Below are positions 12,243 through 22,638 of a DNA stretch of 64,000 bases, one piece after another (position 1 is the stretch's first letter; the number at the start of each line of letters is the position of its first letter). The notes below the pieces were generated by a model. It did not search any database. It saw only the letters and a program-made list of their open reading frames with translations, and was not told where the DNA came from. The translations under genes and the position numbers were made by a program. The stretch spans positions 2,604,001 to 2,668,000 of the forward strand of contig JAGPNK010000003.1 of the NCBI GenBank assembly GCA_020746835.1. Direction: 5' to 3'. This DNA is from Stachybotrys elegans. Its lineage: Eukaryota; Ascomycota; Sordariomycetes; Hypocreales; Stachybotryaceae.

Positions 12243-12910
12243 TGGGGATGAGAAGGAGGGAAGGGAGCAAGCATGGTTGGTGTCAATTGGGCGTCAAGGA
12301 TCATTCACGTTCGGTTCTGTTTCGGATGGGAAGGGTTTGGGACAAATTTGGCGGTGTTTTTTTGTTTTGTTATTGGATGGTCACGCAAAGGTGTGTATCC
12401 GCATCATGGGAAGACATTGCTTTACGTATGCATCAAGAATGAGAATGAGACATGGAAAATGTGAAGACTTGTGCTTCTTTGACGACATTCATGCCCCCAG
12501 CCAGTGCCGTAGAGCAATCATGCTATAAACATTATCCCAGCATGCGTGCTTGCAACATCGCAGACGACATGATCATTATAAAGAAGGAAAGACAGGACAT
12601 CAACCACAACCCAAACCCCATTGAAAATTAACAGCCATCACTTTTTTTCTCCCTTGCCCTTTGCAACCTTTCCAACGTGAAAATTTCATCAGAGTCGGGG
12701 CTACGAGAGCCTGCCCAAGAAACCAACAAACGTAATGCCACCACGGAAAAAAATAAAAAATAAAGAGGTATACTCTTAGGGGAATGAGGTATAGAGAAGA
12801 TTCATGTATAACATGACGATGCGTGAAGTTCCTCCCCCCCTTCTCCGAGTACCAGGGATAAGTGCCAGGGGAGAGTGTGCTGGAGAAGGGGAGGTGAGGA
12901 AGGAAACCAT
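12243..12910. other. Convergent 3' intergenic region
   Basis: About 670 bp lie between the stops of the spindle pole body gene and the metacaspase gene. It is A/T-richer than its neighbours, with an AATAAAAAATAAAG stretch near 12750-12765, and holds the two 3' untranslated regions. No gene is seen. Confidence 0.45.
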
Positions 12911-14995
12911 TTACATGACAAATAACATGTTTGTGTCTAGACGGGGGAGGGGTATTGTTAGAAGGAACATTGGACCAACCTGAGGGTTTTTGTACTGGAC
13001 ATACTGAGCGGGTGGCTGCAAGAGAGCTGAGGTTTTTGTGAGTATTTCGTGGCCAATTCGTCACGAATACTGTTAAGGAGCTGGACGTAGCTCTGCTGAG
13101 GGTTCTTTTTGAGAGCAGTGACAAAGGCCCAAGACATGGCGCCAGTAGCCTGAGAAGCGATGGTGGCGTCGGCACTGGGAGATGGTTAGCTTTGCGTCAA
13201 AGAAGTGGTATGCGTGATGAGGGAGAGGTGGATGGTTCCCTGGGAAACTTCCCAAACGTTCACGCTGGTGAACCAACGTGACTCGTCGCCCTGAATGACA
13301 AGCCACAGCCGTATGTGCTTGTCATTCAGAGCGGGATAATAATAAAAATTAATAAAAACAAAAGACGCCTGCTGGTCCGCTTGGTATAAGTTGCCAACAT
13401 CCTTGCCCCAGCCCGCCAAATGTTCCCACTGCTATATGTAGCAGTAAAAGCAACCTCTCTATCCAAACTCCATATCCATGCAGTCTTCCTGTATCAAGCC
13501 CCCGCGGGCATCCCATACATCCATCGTATTCCCGAATGGTGTCATAAAGTACAGCAATAAAATTAAGGAAGAAAAGAACAAAACGGGCGTGTGTAACGCA
13601 ATGAAAACATCATCAAATGTAGATGGGCATCATGGGTTGTGTTTGATAGAGAGGATAAGGGTAAGGAGAGGGGTAGACCCACGAAGTCTGGTCGTCTTTG
13701 CTGCCAGAAAGCATAATGACGTCGGCAGGAGACGTCTTTGTGGCAAGGGCCCGGCTGTGCGCATCTTCGCCGCTGGTTGCCTTCTTGATGAAGCCGTATA
13801 TGTTGCTGGCGACACCTCCCATGTTGCCTTGGGCGTAGGAGGTGATGACACCCAGGAGACCCATACCGGCCTCCTTGGCCAGGTTGGGCTCCTTGAGAAT
13901 GCCCTGGGTGGAGTAGATGTAAGGCAGGTCGAGAGCAGTACCCGAGTGACAAGAGTCAAAAATGGCAGTGAGCCTCACGCCGGCCTGCAATGGGCGGACC
14001 ATGATGCGGTGCATCTCATCGTCAACAATGTGGCCGTGCTGTCTGAAGTCGACTGGATAAATAACTTCATCATAGCCGTCGGGTTCATCGCCGTCAAGAT
14101 CCCTGGTTTGTCCACCATGACCTATTTCGCAGGTGTTAATACATCGATCACGCTATATTCTCATCCTCTTGCTTTGCACATACCGGAGTAGTGGAAGAAG
14201 AGCGAGTCGTTTGGCCGAGCATCCTTGACCAACCAGTGCATAGCGCGTAGGATGTTCTGCTTGGTAGGCTGGCTCATGGGGTTTTGCTGGTCGTCGGTAA
14301 GGATGACCATATCCTCCCGCTTATAGCCAAAGTGCTCTGTGAGGTATGCCGTCATGTTGCGAACATCGTTGATACATCCGCGAAGCTGTCCACGCTGTCC
14401 GAAGTAGTTTATGCCGACAAGCAGGGCTTTCCGGCGTCCGGTGCAGTTGGAGTACTGAAAATTGTAGTTTTGAGGAGCACCGTGGCCGAATGCCTGGGGG
14501 CCCTGAGGAATCGCGTCTGGACGTGGAGGGACTGGTGGTCTTCCGTAGTTGGAGCTTCCCGGTGGCGCATCTGTACGAATGAGATCAGCTGGTGAGCCCT
14601 CAAAACGGCCCGGGGGGTGAATTACTCGGCCGGCTGTTGTAGTTGGGCTGTGGCTGGTTGTACTGAGAGTACTGCTGCTGGGGATGGTGCTGCTGATGCT
14701 AGTCTGGGTCAGAGATAGGAGCACATAAGTTGTTTGGAGACGGTATACCTGGTAGCCATATTGCTGGGGCGGCGGCTGCTGGTAGCCGTAGCCAGATGAT
14801 GGCTGTCCCTGTGGCGGGTAGTTGGAGTAGCCTTGTTGTGGTCTGTTGGACAAGCACATGTCAGCTGCTGTCGCGTCTTGGGGTATGCTGATAGCCATAC
14901 GGATAGTAATTGCCCTGGTACTGCTGCTGCTGCTGCTGCTGCTGCTGCGGAGGGCCATAGCTTCCATGGCCGCCGTAACCCGGGTATCCCGACAT
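12911..14995 (-). CDS. Metacaspase (caspase-like cysteine peptidase, C14)
   Basis: This Arg/Lys-specific caspase-fold peptidase is linked to stress response and protein quality control in fungi. Seven exons join in frame: 14995-14901, 14842-14749, 14698-14626, 14570-14184, 14121-13683, 13174-13005 and 12936-12911, giving 427 residues, a normal length for the family. The prodomain is Gly/Tyr/Pro/Gln-rich with a run of nine Gln. The p20 domain begins at [12 protein letters not shown]. The catalytic dyad is His218 (HYSGHGG, split by an intron) and Cys274 (FDSCHSGT). The p10 part has [20 protein letters not shown] and ends LSCSHPLNTNMLFVM, matching the usual C-terminus, which supports the tiny last exon. 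Intron 5 (13682-13175) is 508 nt, about ten times its neighbours. Retaining it would give an early stop after about 25 extra residues. Confidence 0.93.
13291..13329. repeat. Perfect 13-bp inverted repeat (hairpin) inside metacaspase intron 5
   Basis: CTGAATGACAAGC at 13291-13303 is followed by a 13-nt spacer and its exact reverse complement GCTTGTCATTCAG at 13317-13329. Either strand can fold into a 13-bp stem with a 13-nt loop. It lies within the 508-nt intron 5, immediately beside an A/T-rich stretch (13334-13365). Confidence 0.85.
14921..14949 (-). repeat. CAG/CTG trinucleotide tract (poly-Gln in the metacaspase prodomain)
   Basis: An uninterrupted CTG repeat on the plus strand is read as nine consecutive Gln codons in metacaspase exon 1. 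Such tracts in the Q/N-rich prodomain are common in fungal metacaspases and tend to vary in length. Confidence 0.85.
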
Positions 14996-16430
14996 GACCG
15001 CGGAGTAGATGGAGGTGGTAAGAATGCGTCGATTCGTCTGGGAGCAGCTAGGGAACGAGCAGGTGGGCAAGATATGAAGGAGGCTATCCAATGGCAAGGA
15101 CAGGTGCTGTAGAGGGATATGGAGGTTATCGGTTTGACTAGAAGCTAGAGAGTAGTAACAAGCTCTGAAAAGTAAGGTGAGCGGGTAGCAACAGGGTGCG
15201 TGGAGGTGTGAAGATGTGGTAAGGTTGAGGATCTTGGGATCGGGGAAGCTTTATAGAAACAAGGCCAGCACAAGGAGGAGCGAGGCTGGCGCGCGCGAGT
15301 GGTGTGTTCAGGGATCCAAGGGACAGGGTGCAAGCGGTTGAGTCGAGGAATGCTCAGGTGCGGATGCAGGCGCTGGCTCTGACTGGGCAGTACAGGTGTT
15401 GCGATAGAAATCTCAGCCGCGAAGGGTCTGGACCGGGCAAGCTCAGGGTGTGCGCGTATGCAACTCGTGGGAGGGGAGGGGAGGGGGATAGGATAGGATG
15501 CCACGCGCAATGTAGGCCGGGCCTGTGCTCAGACAGGTCAAAGACAAACACAAGACACCTAGGTAGAGTTACAAAACGAGACAGAACGAGACAAGGGCCT
15601 CAGACGCACGAGGGTTTCTCTGCGATGCTCAAGGCGATCCCCGGCTGGGGGAGGGTGGAGGGGGTTTGACGCTCGGGGAGTGTGGATAGACAAGCGAGGC
15701 CAGGTAGTCTGCCGGCAGGCTGAGGATGGAGGATGTGATGCGTCAAGATAGACACACGCAGGTGGCAGAGGAGGAGGGGAGGTGGTGGTGGTGGTGGTGG
15801 TGGTGGAGGACGACGACGACGACGAAGGGGAGATTGGAGTCAAGGGTTGGTGTGGGTAAGGCTAATGCAACGGGCAGAGAGAAGCCCGAGATGCAGAACC
15901 GAGCCAGGGATGCTGGAACGAAGACGGGCAGCAGTACAGTAGGTAGGTGGTGGTAGCGGCGGCCAGAGGTGCGAGGTGCGAGTGGGAAGGGCGTGGTGTG
16001 GATGTGGAGCGAACAAGAGGAAGTTGAGAAGACGAGAGTCGGTAGGTAGTGAGATGAGACGGAATATTGAGAAACGGGATGTACTGTAAGCTTGCCGTGT
16101 CGTTGTTGTTCCCATATTTGCCTTGCCTAGAATGGTCGCGCGGCGGGTCCCATGGCCATGTGGGGTTTGAAAAAGACTGCCATCCATTACATGTACGACG
16201 AGTACGGAGTACATGGTGGTACTTGCCGACTTGCTGTGGATGTTTGCCCTCCAGCCCTGACAGGGCAGGCCTGGCCAGGCGCGCTTCCCTCAACCGCTCT
16301 GCGTCGTAGTTTGGCTCGGCCAGTCAGCTGCCCTGCCGCCTCCATTGATCGATACATGACGGTACCTTAGTACCAGATGCGCTGGCTCCTAACCTCTACC
16401 TCACCTCTGCAACTCCATCCGTCAACTGTG
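14996..16430. promoter_or_regulatory. Upstream region of the metacaspase gene, low-complexity, no gene seen
   Basis: This stretch precedes the metacaspase start. It is purine/GGT-rich on the plus strand, with a GGT repeat followed by a GAC repeat at 15781-15825. TAGGTAG motifs occur at about 15560, 15940 and 16040. A weak 7-bp inverted repeat, CATGTAC/GTACATG, lies at 16190-16215. The open frames here translate to repetitive, biased peptides and I reject them as genes. Confidence 0.4.
15781..15825. repeat. GGT then GAC trinucleotide microsatellite
   Basis: About eight GGT units run directly into about five GAC units. The tract is purely intergenic, upstream of the metacaspase gene. Confidence 0.85.
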
Positions 16431-19400
16431 TGTGAGGTCATGCAGAAAACACACACACACACACTGCACAGCTCGCTCGCCTAACATCCCGAAGCTGGGC
16501 TGTGTCAGGCGTCGACTCCGTGAAAAGTCCCGCCTATGCTTCATCAAGCATCATCTCCGCCAGCGTCGCCATTGCCATCCTGCTAAGCTTAGCAACAGCG
16601 ACTGTCCCGCATGCATCGGCCACTCCAAGCTCTCGATGGGCTATGCCTATGGAGATGGCCATGGCTTGGCAACATGACAACATCCGAAGGGCCTTGAGAA
16701 GGATCTTCGTCCATCGGCCGCCAGCAATCATTCTGGCCCTCATCTCCCGTTGACCTGGGTCTGGATGATCAATGGAGAAGCAAAAGCAACGCTGCACTGC
16801 TGCAAGGCCACCCCCCCTCCCCTACGATGCTTGCTGGACCTATTGCTTCCTCCTCCAGCGGCACCTATCCCGCAGGGATCCCGATGTAATTTACCCTTGG
16901 ATCAACATGCCGACGGCAGGGCTACAGCTAAGGGTACGCACGCTCATCGGTGGCATGCAACCATGACAAGGCCCAGCGCTCTTCTCGGCAGGGATTTGCA
17001 GCTCGAGGTCGCCGAATCCCCGGTTGCGGCGACGTCTATCCATACCTCCGCATAGGTTCCGACTGCTTCTTACTCGCTCCCCCAACGGAATCGTCGAGGA
17101 GGATACATTCATCCTCCAGAAAACTACCAAGAGGTCATGCCCCCCTCTCCTCCCCTTTATGATCCACCACAGGTATTCGTCACGACCCAAGCGCAGCGAG
17201 GGAGCGCCAAAATTTTGTGGTCCATCTCACACAAAACAGATTCATCCAAGACAAGCAAGCCACAGGAGCTCAAGCGTGCACTAGGAATAGCTTCACATGC
17301 CACTAGAGGCTCCCGGTTAGACCAAAATCTGTCAGGAGGCACGCCATCTTGCCGGTTCCCGAAGGAATGAGCAGGTCTCGAACCACACGTGGAAGTTGGA
17401 CGCTGACGACCTCAAGCCAGGGGCCAACGCACTGAGACATTTGCCCTCCGGGAGAACATTCCGCGTCTAAGACATCATACGTTGTGGCATAGTTCGTGCT
17501 GACGGTCAAGCCGTTTTCTTTTCTTTTTGGTGATTTGTTATTTGCTCATGCCCATCCAGCCCCCCCCCCCCCTTCCTGGAGTGCTTGGCTCTCTTGCAGA
17601 AGCTGCAGTAGGCTGGGCGCGTTTCTTCTTGCCCTCACACCCTCCCGAGGGTGCATGGCATTGCCGCAGAAGCAGCAAAAGCAACCAATGTCTCCTTGCT
17701 CGTTACGTTATGTCGCTCCCTCTCGCTATCTCTGTCCCCTCAATGCCGCGACACCGTCGCTGCCCCATAATCTGGTCCTCCTAGTCTCTCATAATCTCAA
17801 ACTTTAACAGGGTCAATCAGTCATCGCATGGGTGGGCTTTCGCATGCGTCTCCTCTTTCAGATAGCTTGACCCTTTTTGTGGCGATAAAACAAATCAATC
17901 CAAGAGGAGGAAGGGGACCAGGGCCGCCGGAGAGCACAGACATTGTTTCGCAGAAGCGGCCCCAGGACGAGATCGAAGCTGGTCCGGAACCCGTCAGGCC
18001 CTGTCAGTTTCAAGCCAAGAAAGCCGCGATGCAAATAGACGTTGGCGTGGCCCGTCCGTCAAGGCGTTCCTTCACGGCCGTCGATGTCACGCCAGAGGCT
18101 TGTGCCGGTTAGAAAGGGGGGGCGTGCATCAGGTGCGTGGCCTTCCGTCGGGAGGACGAGAATGGCTTAACGGAATCAACTTGCTCAACGCCGTCAGCAC
18201 AACGGCCTCTGGGCGATCTGGTACTGCCCCCGTCCTTGCAAAGCGCTATTCCCTCCGCTCCCGGGAGTCTGGTTTGAGCAGAGTCTAGTGGCGCGGTTTT
18301 GCACCCGGGACCTGCCACTCCTGCCTAACTGCCAGCCACTTCAAGGATCAGACACACTTACTATCTAACATTAAATCAGTGTTACCACCTACTTACCTTT
18401 GCTTGCTTCCCTCTTCCCTCTTCGCTGGAGTTGGGCAGGCCTGTGAGGTCCATCGGGGACATTGATAGCTCCGTGATGGAGAGCGGGCTGATTCCCGACC
18501 ACATCTCGGTTGCGTTGCAAGACGCCCTTGCTTTCTGAAATCTCCACCAGATCTGGCACCCATGCCCAAGGCTCTCATTGGACATGGCATGGGATTGCCT
18601 CATATCCGTTGGGCATCGCAAGCGTATGTAGGCGGGAATGGTCAGTGCCCTTGGGTCTTTAGATCTATTGATCCTGCCTGGCATGGCAATCCACCTCTAC
18701 CAGCACTTCCGGTCTCACGTTAATCTTGCACACAGGTACTCGTGGGGAATGAGGGGCATGTTTCCGACTTCCATGTGTCGTGTTTGCTTCTTTTTTTTTC
18801 TTCTTTTTTCTTGTGGTCAATCTCTTTGTTTCTTCTCCCTGTCTCTTGTGTTGCAAGCAAACCATTTGCCCCATGTTCCAAACAGCACTGCCTGTTTCGC
18901 GGAGTGCCCGGGAGGAAGGAAAAACAGGCGAGCAAGAGTCATGGAAATCGTCACATTGGGGCCATTGCTCCGGTCCTCTTTGACCACGAGGTCTTTATTG
19001 CTGTACGGGTGCCGATGCGGCAATGGGCCGATGCAGGTTTGACCAGCTACGGGAGTCGACGAGGAGGACAAGTCGCAATACGCGTGTAAAGTCCATGGAC
19101 GTATCGAAAACGTTTTGCGGGACAGGAGCAACGGGCGAATGGCAGGCAGCAAAGGGTGCTCCACGGGCCGCTTCAGCGGCGTATGCGCTTCCCGAAAGGG
19201 ATCAATGGGGACGCAATAGCCACGGCGACGTCGCGATGCACACCCCATTCTGGGAAGACGCATTACGGTCAGGCCGAGAGCTGAGTGGTGGGTGGAGCTT
19301 GGCCAATCAGCCCTGCCCAACACACGAGACGCACGAGCAGACGAGACAAGAGGCGAGGGCAAGACGTGGGCTTACCGTCAATCTGTGCCCCAGTACCAAT

Positions 19401-19660
19401 CCTAATGGTGATGCCCTTGCTTGACTCTGGGCCTCTTTTTCAGGCAGACAAGGTTCGCGAGAGTCGCGCGTGGTGGGATGGGACGCAGTGGATTGGATTG
19501 GATTGACATGATCTTCCTCGCATGGCAGCGTGACACTCAAATCAAGGATGTGGATGATCTACGCGGACATGGCATGGAACAGGGGTGGGATAGAGCCCGC
19601 GGACCGTAGGCCATGGACCATGGTCTGTCGTTTGGTGGTTGCTGCGGGAGGAGGGACAGA
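16431..19660. other. Gene-free stretch, central left part of the 7.6-kb empty region
   Basis: I read both strands and found no frame with recognisable domain content, plausible codon bias and splice continuity. There is an AC dinucleotide run at 16449-16464 and a 13-nt C tract at 17560-17572. A pyrimidine-rich stretch TTCTTTTTTTTTCTTCTTTT lies near 18788-18810. It could hold non-coding transcription or distal regulatory DNA, but nothing in the sequence proves it. Confidence 0.4.
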
Positions 19661-19661
19661 C

Positions 19662-19713
19662 GAGGAGGGAGAGGGAGAGGGAGAGGGACTCTGGCTCTGG
19701 CTCTGGCTCTGGT
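19662..19713. repeat. Adjacent hexanucleotide repeats GAGGGA and CTCTGG/TCTGGC
   Basis: Three to four copies of a GAGGGA unit are directly followed by four copies of CTCTGG. A similar TCTGGC array recurs at 40262-40293 in the other large intergenic region. Confidence 0.8.
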
Positions 19714-19880
19714 CCCCGAGTCGGCTTGGCTTGGGTGCTAGTTGCTTCTCACCGTTTTCTCCTCATCTCATGCAGGGGCCAATCGGCTGGTCTCAAGCAC
19801 ATTGGCCATCTCACTGCCGTTCCCATGCCCCCATGCCATGAATGTCAATCTACTTGGCCGACCGTCGCGGAGAATCTGTA

Positions 19881-19930
19881 TCCTCTGTTGCCCTCTGTTG
19901 CCCTCTGTTCCCCCTCTGCTCCCCTCTGCT
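19881..19930. repeat. Five-copy 10-bp minisatellite
   Basis: Five adjacent imperfect copies of a 10-bp unit read TCCTCTGTTG, CCCTCTGTTG, CCCTCTGTTC, CCCCTCTGCT, CCCCTCTGCT. The array is pyrimidine-rich and intergenic. Confidence 0.8.
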
Positions 19931-22414
19931 CAGTGACTGCCGTGTGCGCATCCGAGCCTGCATCGCCGATGAGTTAATCCACGAATACCATGCCAGCCCT
20001 GCTCCTCCTCCTCCTCCTCTTCTACCTCTTCCTTCTCCTTGGGCTTCTAGACACGCCCATCCAGCATACACCCCTGCCCATTCCCGCACTGCGAGGAAGG
20101 CGATCACCCTCCAAACCCAGTCTGGACAACGGACCCGGCCCGACGCATCTCCACGTTGCTTGCATCTCCGCTCTGCCTCCCCCTTCTCCCGAGGAAATAA
20201 GAAGAAACAGAAGCGATGATGGAGTGGGAGAAAAAAAAGACGTCCGCATGCTAAGCCATGGTGATGATGATGATGATACGCATGGATCTGGCCCACAGCC
20301 ATCGCTCACTCCGGATCTCCGGGGTAAAAACAAAAATTCTTCTGCCTGCACACCGAGAAGAAGAAGAAGAAAATTTTGCATGCAGGACATTGTGGGGATT
20401 TCCTCCATTGACGTCGGCCGCATACACAATTATTCATCACGGCGCTGTACGACGATGGTTCTATACATAACGCAAAAAACATGCAGCATGCTAGCCTTGC
20501 GCCTTGTGGCTTTTTTGGTTTCGGGAGGCGCTTCCTATTTCCATGCCACATCTCCGAATACTGCCACGGCGCCACCACTAGATACAACTATCTCACGCGT
20601 CTCCCATATGTGTTGTGGGCTTTTTTTGTTGTTGTTGTTTTTTTATGCACACGATACCACTCGAGTCAGCATGCAGCGCGGGAAAAAGAAAGCAAAGTCT
20701 CCCCCCATGGTCGTCGGCATTGCATTGCATTTGCAAAACGGCGCCCCCCGCCCCCCAATAAGTGGCCCCAAGCCTGGCAGTGCTCAGGCCAACATGTCTG
20801 ATCTTTTACCTCGTACAGTAGTTGGTTGTATCGGTAATCAAGATGACGCTATCCCCAATCTCTCCCCCCCACAAAGGTATCATAGCAAAACAAAACACGG
20901 AGAGGAAGAAGAAGAAGAAAAAGCAACTCGCACCTCATCATCCACCATCATCATTATCGTCATCTGAGTCATGTGGACATATGCAACAATTCTCTTGTTC
21001 CTTGACGGGCTGAGAAAACCCCCCCCTTCTTTGGTCGCATCCTTTCCTGCTCGGCTGCTCAGCCGTGGAACTCCTCGATCCCTGCCTTCCACCTCAATCC
21101 TCAGTTCGCATCTCCAGTAAGGCAACTCGTAACTCGCAACCTCGTAGCTCCATCGGCATCGCTCGTGCTCTTCGCCGTTGCCCTCCGATCTCCGCCCTCG
21201 CCCTCGTCCTTGTCCCTGATGGTCACGTCCCTTGCTCAGCCCCGTGCTTGTCCGTCCCCCTCCTCCCAATAAACATGGCGCCGGGCCAGCTAGCTTGCTT
21301 GCTTGCTTACCCTGGTGTATCGTATCCATCTCCTTCCTTCCTCCACGATGTAAGATATCGAAGTCCCGATGGTCCAAGTCGCATGGAAGGGGGGTGTGAA
21401 GATCTCTCCCCCTTCCCCTCCCCCTTCCTCCTTGGAGCCCGCCAGCCTGGGACCAGCCATGCTTCATGCGGGAACTAAGGGATCCTTCGCCCCAGCTGGC
21501 CGGATCCATCCCACTCCAGATGCCTCAGCTCGTGGTCTTGTCCTACCAACCAACCACTCTTTTTGCTGCTATATTATGCCGAGTGCTATGCTCATCCTAT
21601 TGATCCCCCAGTAAATATTGACCGCAGGTCCTCCAGCTCGATACGGCGGGATCGAGTACCCCTGGCTTCCGACCCTATAGTGCTCCCATATTATACCTTG
21701 TACCTTGCTTTGCGTGACTCTGCAAGCCCTTCTGTCTTGTCTATCTGTTTCCCAGTTTCCCACCCCATCCGCAGCTGCGTCTATTCATGACTCGCCGTAG
21801 GGATCCGGACCTGCATTCTCGTATCTGCCCTGATCTGCTTCATGCTGTCACCATCCATGGACTACCGACCCAACCATCCGGAATGGCGATCTCTCTCTCT
21901 CTCTGTCCTACCGCCCCCCTCCTCCCTGCCGGTGAGTGCGACCGAGTAGAGAAGTACACGCTATAAACTATTGCATCGAAATCGCATCGTTTCTGCGCAC
22001 CTGAACCAGCCCCCGAGGCCTCAACTGACCCACAGGAGCAGCAGCTGGACCGGCCCTCGTCCTCGATTGGTAAATCATCCCGCGTCACCAGCCCACGCCA
22101 AATCCCTACCGACCTGAGCTTCGAGAGGAGCTAATCGGTCCAACGCGAACGGTGCCGCCCTTGGTGTCCGACTGGCTCCCACCCACCCAGCTCAGCCCTA
22201 CACATTGTACATCCCATATCGATCGCCACATGGCCCACTAGCTGTGTGACTTTGTTGACAAGTGGCCGAACATCAATCAATATGCATTGTCCCTGCATTA
22301 TCTACGCCGTACACGTCCACGTACGTCCACGTTGTGCTGATCATGACATTGGCACCCCCTTTTCCCGTTCCCGGCCATCTCGATCCAAGAAACAAAGGAA
22401 TCTCTCTGTTCCTT

Positions 22415-22441
22415 CCCCCCCCCCCCTCTCTCTCTCTCTCT
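22415..22441. repeat. Poly-C tract followed by CT dinucleotide repeat
   Basis: Twelve C residues run into about seven CT units. It lies about 200 bp past the stop of the unknown conserved gene on the opposite strand. Confidence 0.85.
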
Positions 22442-22638
22442 AACAGTTGTGCTGCTCTGGACGGCTGCGCGCTAGCGACGTGCTTGCTCGATAGTTAGGC
22501 ACCTTGCGACCGCCACCACGAGTTTCACCTTGTCCCTGTCAGCCGCCACCTGCACCTGTGTGCCCTCTCTGTGTGATATGTCTGTCTGTCTCTCCCAAAA
22601 TCTGCAATCATGGTGTGATGGACCAATATCACACGCGT

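Larger units (their letters stand above)
19661..22638. other. Gene-free stretch, right part of the 7.6-kb empty region, rich in simple repeats
   Basis: The region contains several short tandem repeats: GAGGGA and TCTGGC at 19662-19713, a 10-bp unit at 19881-19930, GAT at 20259-20277, GAAGAA at about 20356, TTGC at 21293-21310, and CT runs at 21890-21904 and 22426-22441. An ACGTCCACGT doublet lies at 22313-22332. A long open frame at 19990-20967 encodes only low-complexity, composition-driven peptide and I do not call it. The 3' end of the downstream minus-strand gene will extend in from the right. Confidence 0.4.

Noticed and set aside
17303..17509. Short minus-strand frame with protein-like sequence, and a GGTTCGAGACC B-box-like site inside it
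   Set aside because: The frame has no extension by splicing that I could find and no known motif. The B-box-like site has no matching T stem or acceptor stem, so neither a gene nor a tRNA is supported.
19990..20967. 325-codon open frame in the large empty region
   Set aside because: The peptide opens with a Leu run from a CTC repeat and ends in Glu and Ile runs from GAA and ATC repeats. It has no domain-like pattern and no coding-type continuity, so it is best explained by simple-repeat composition.
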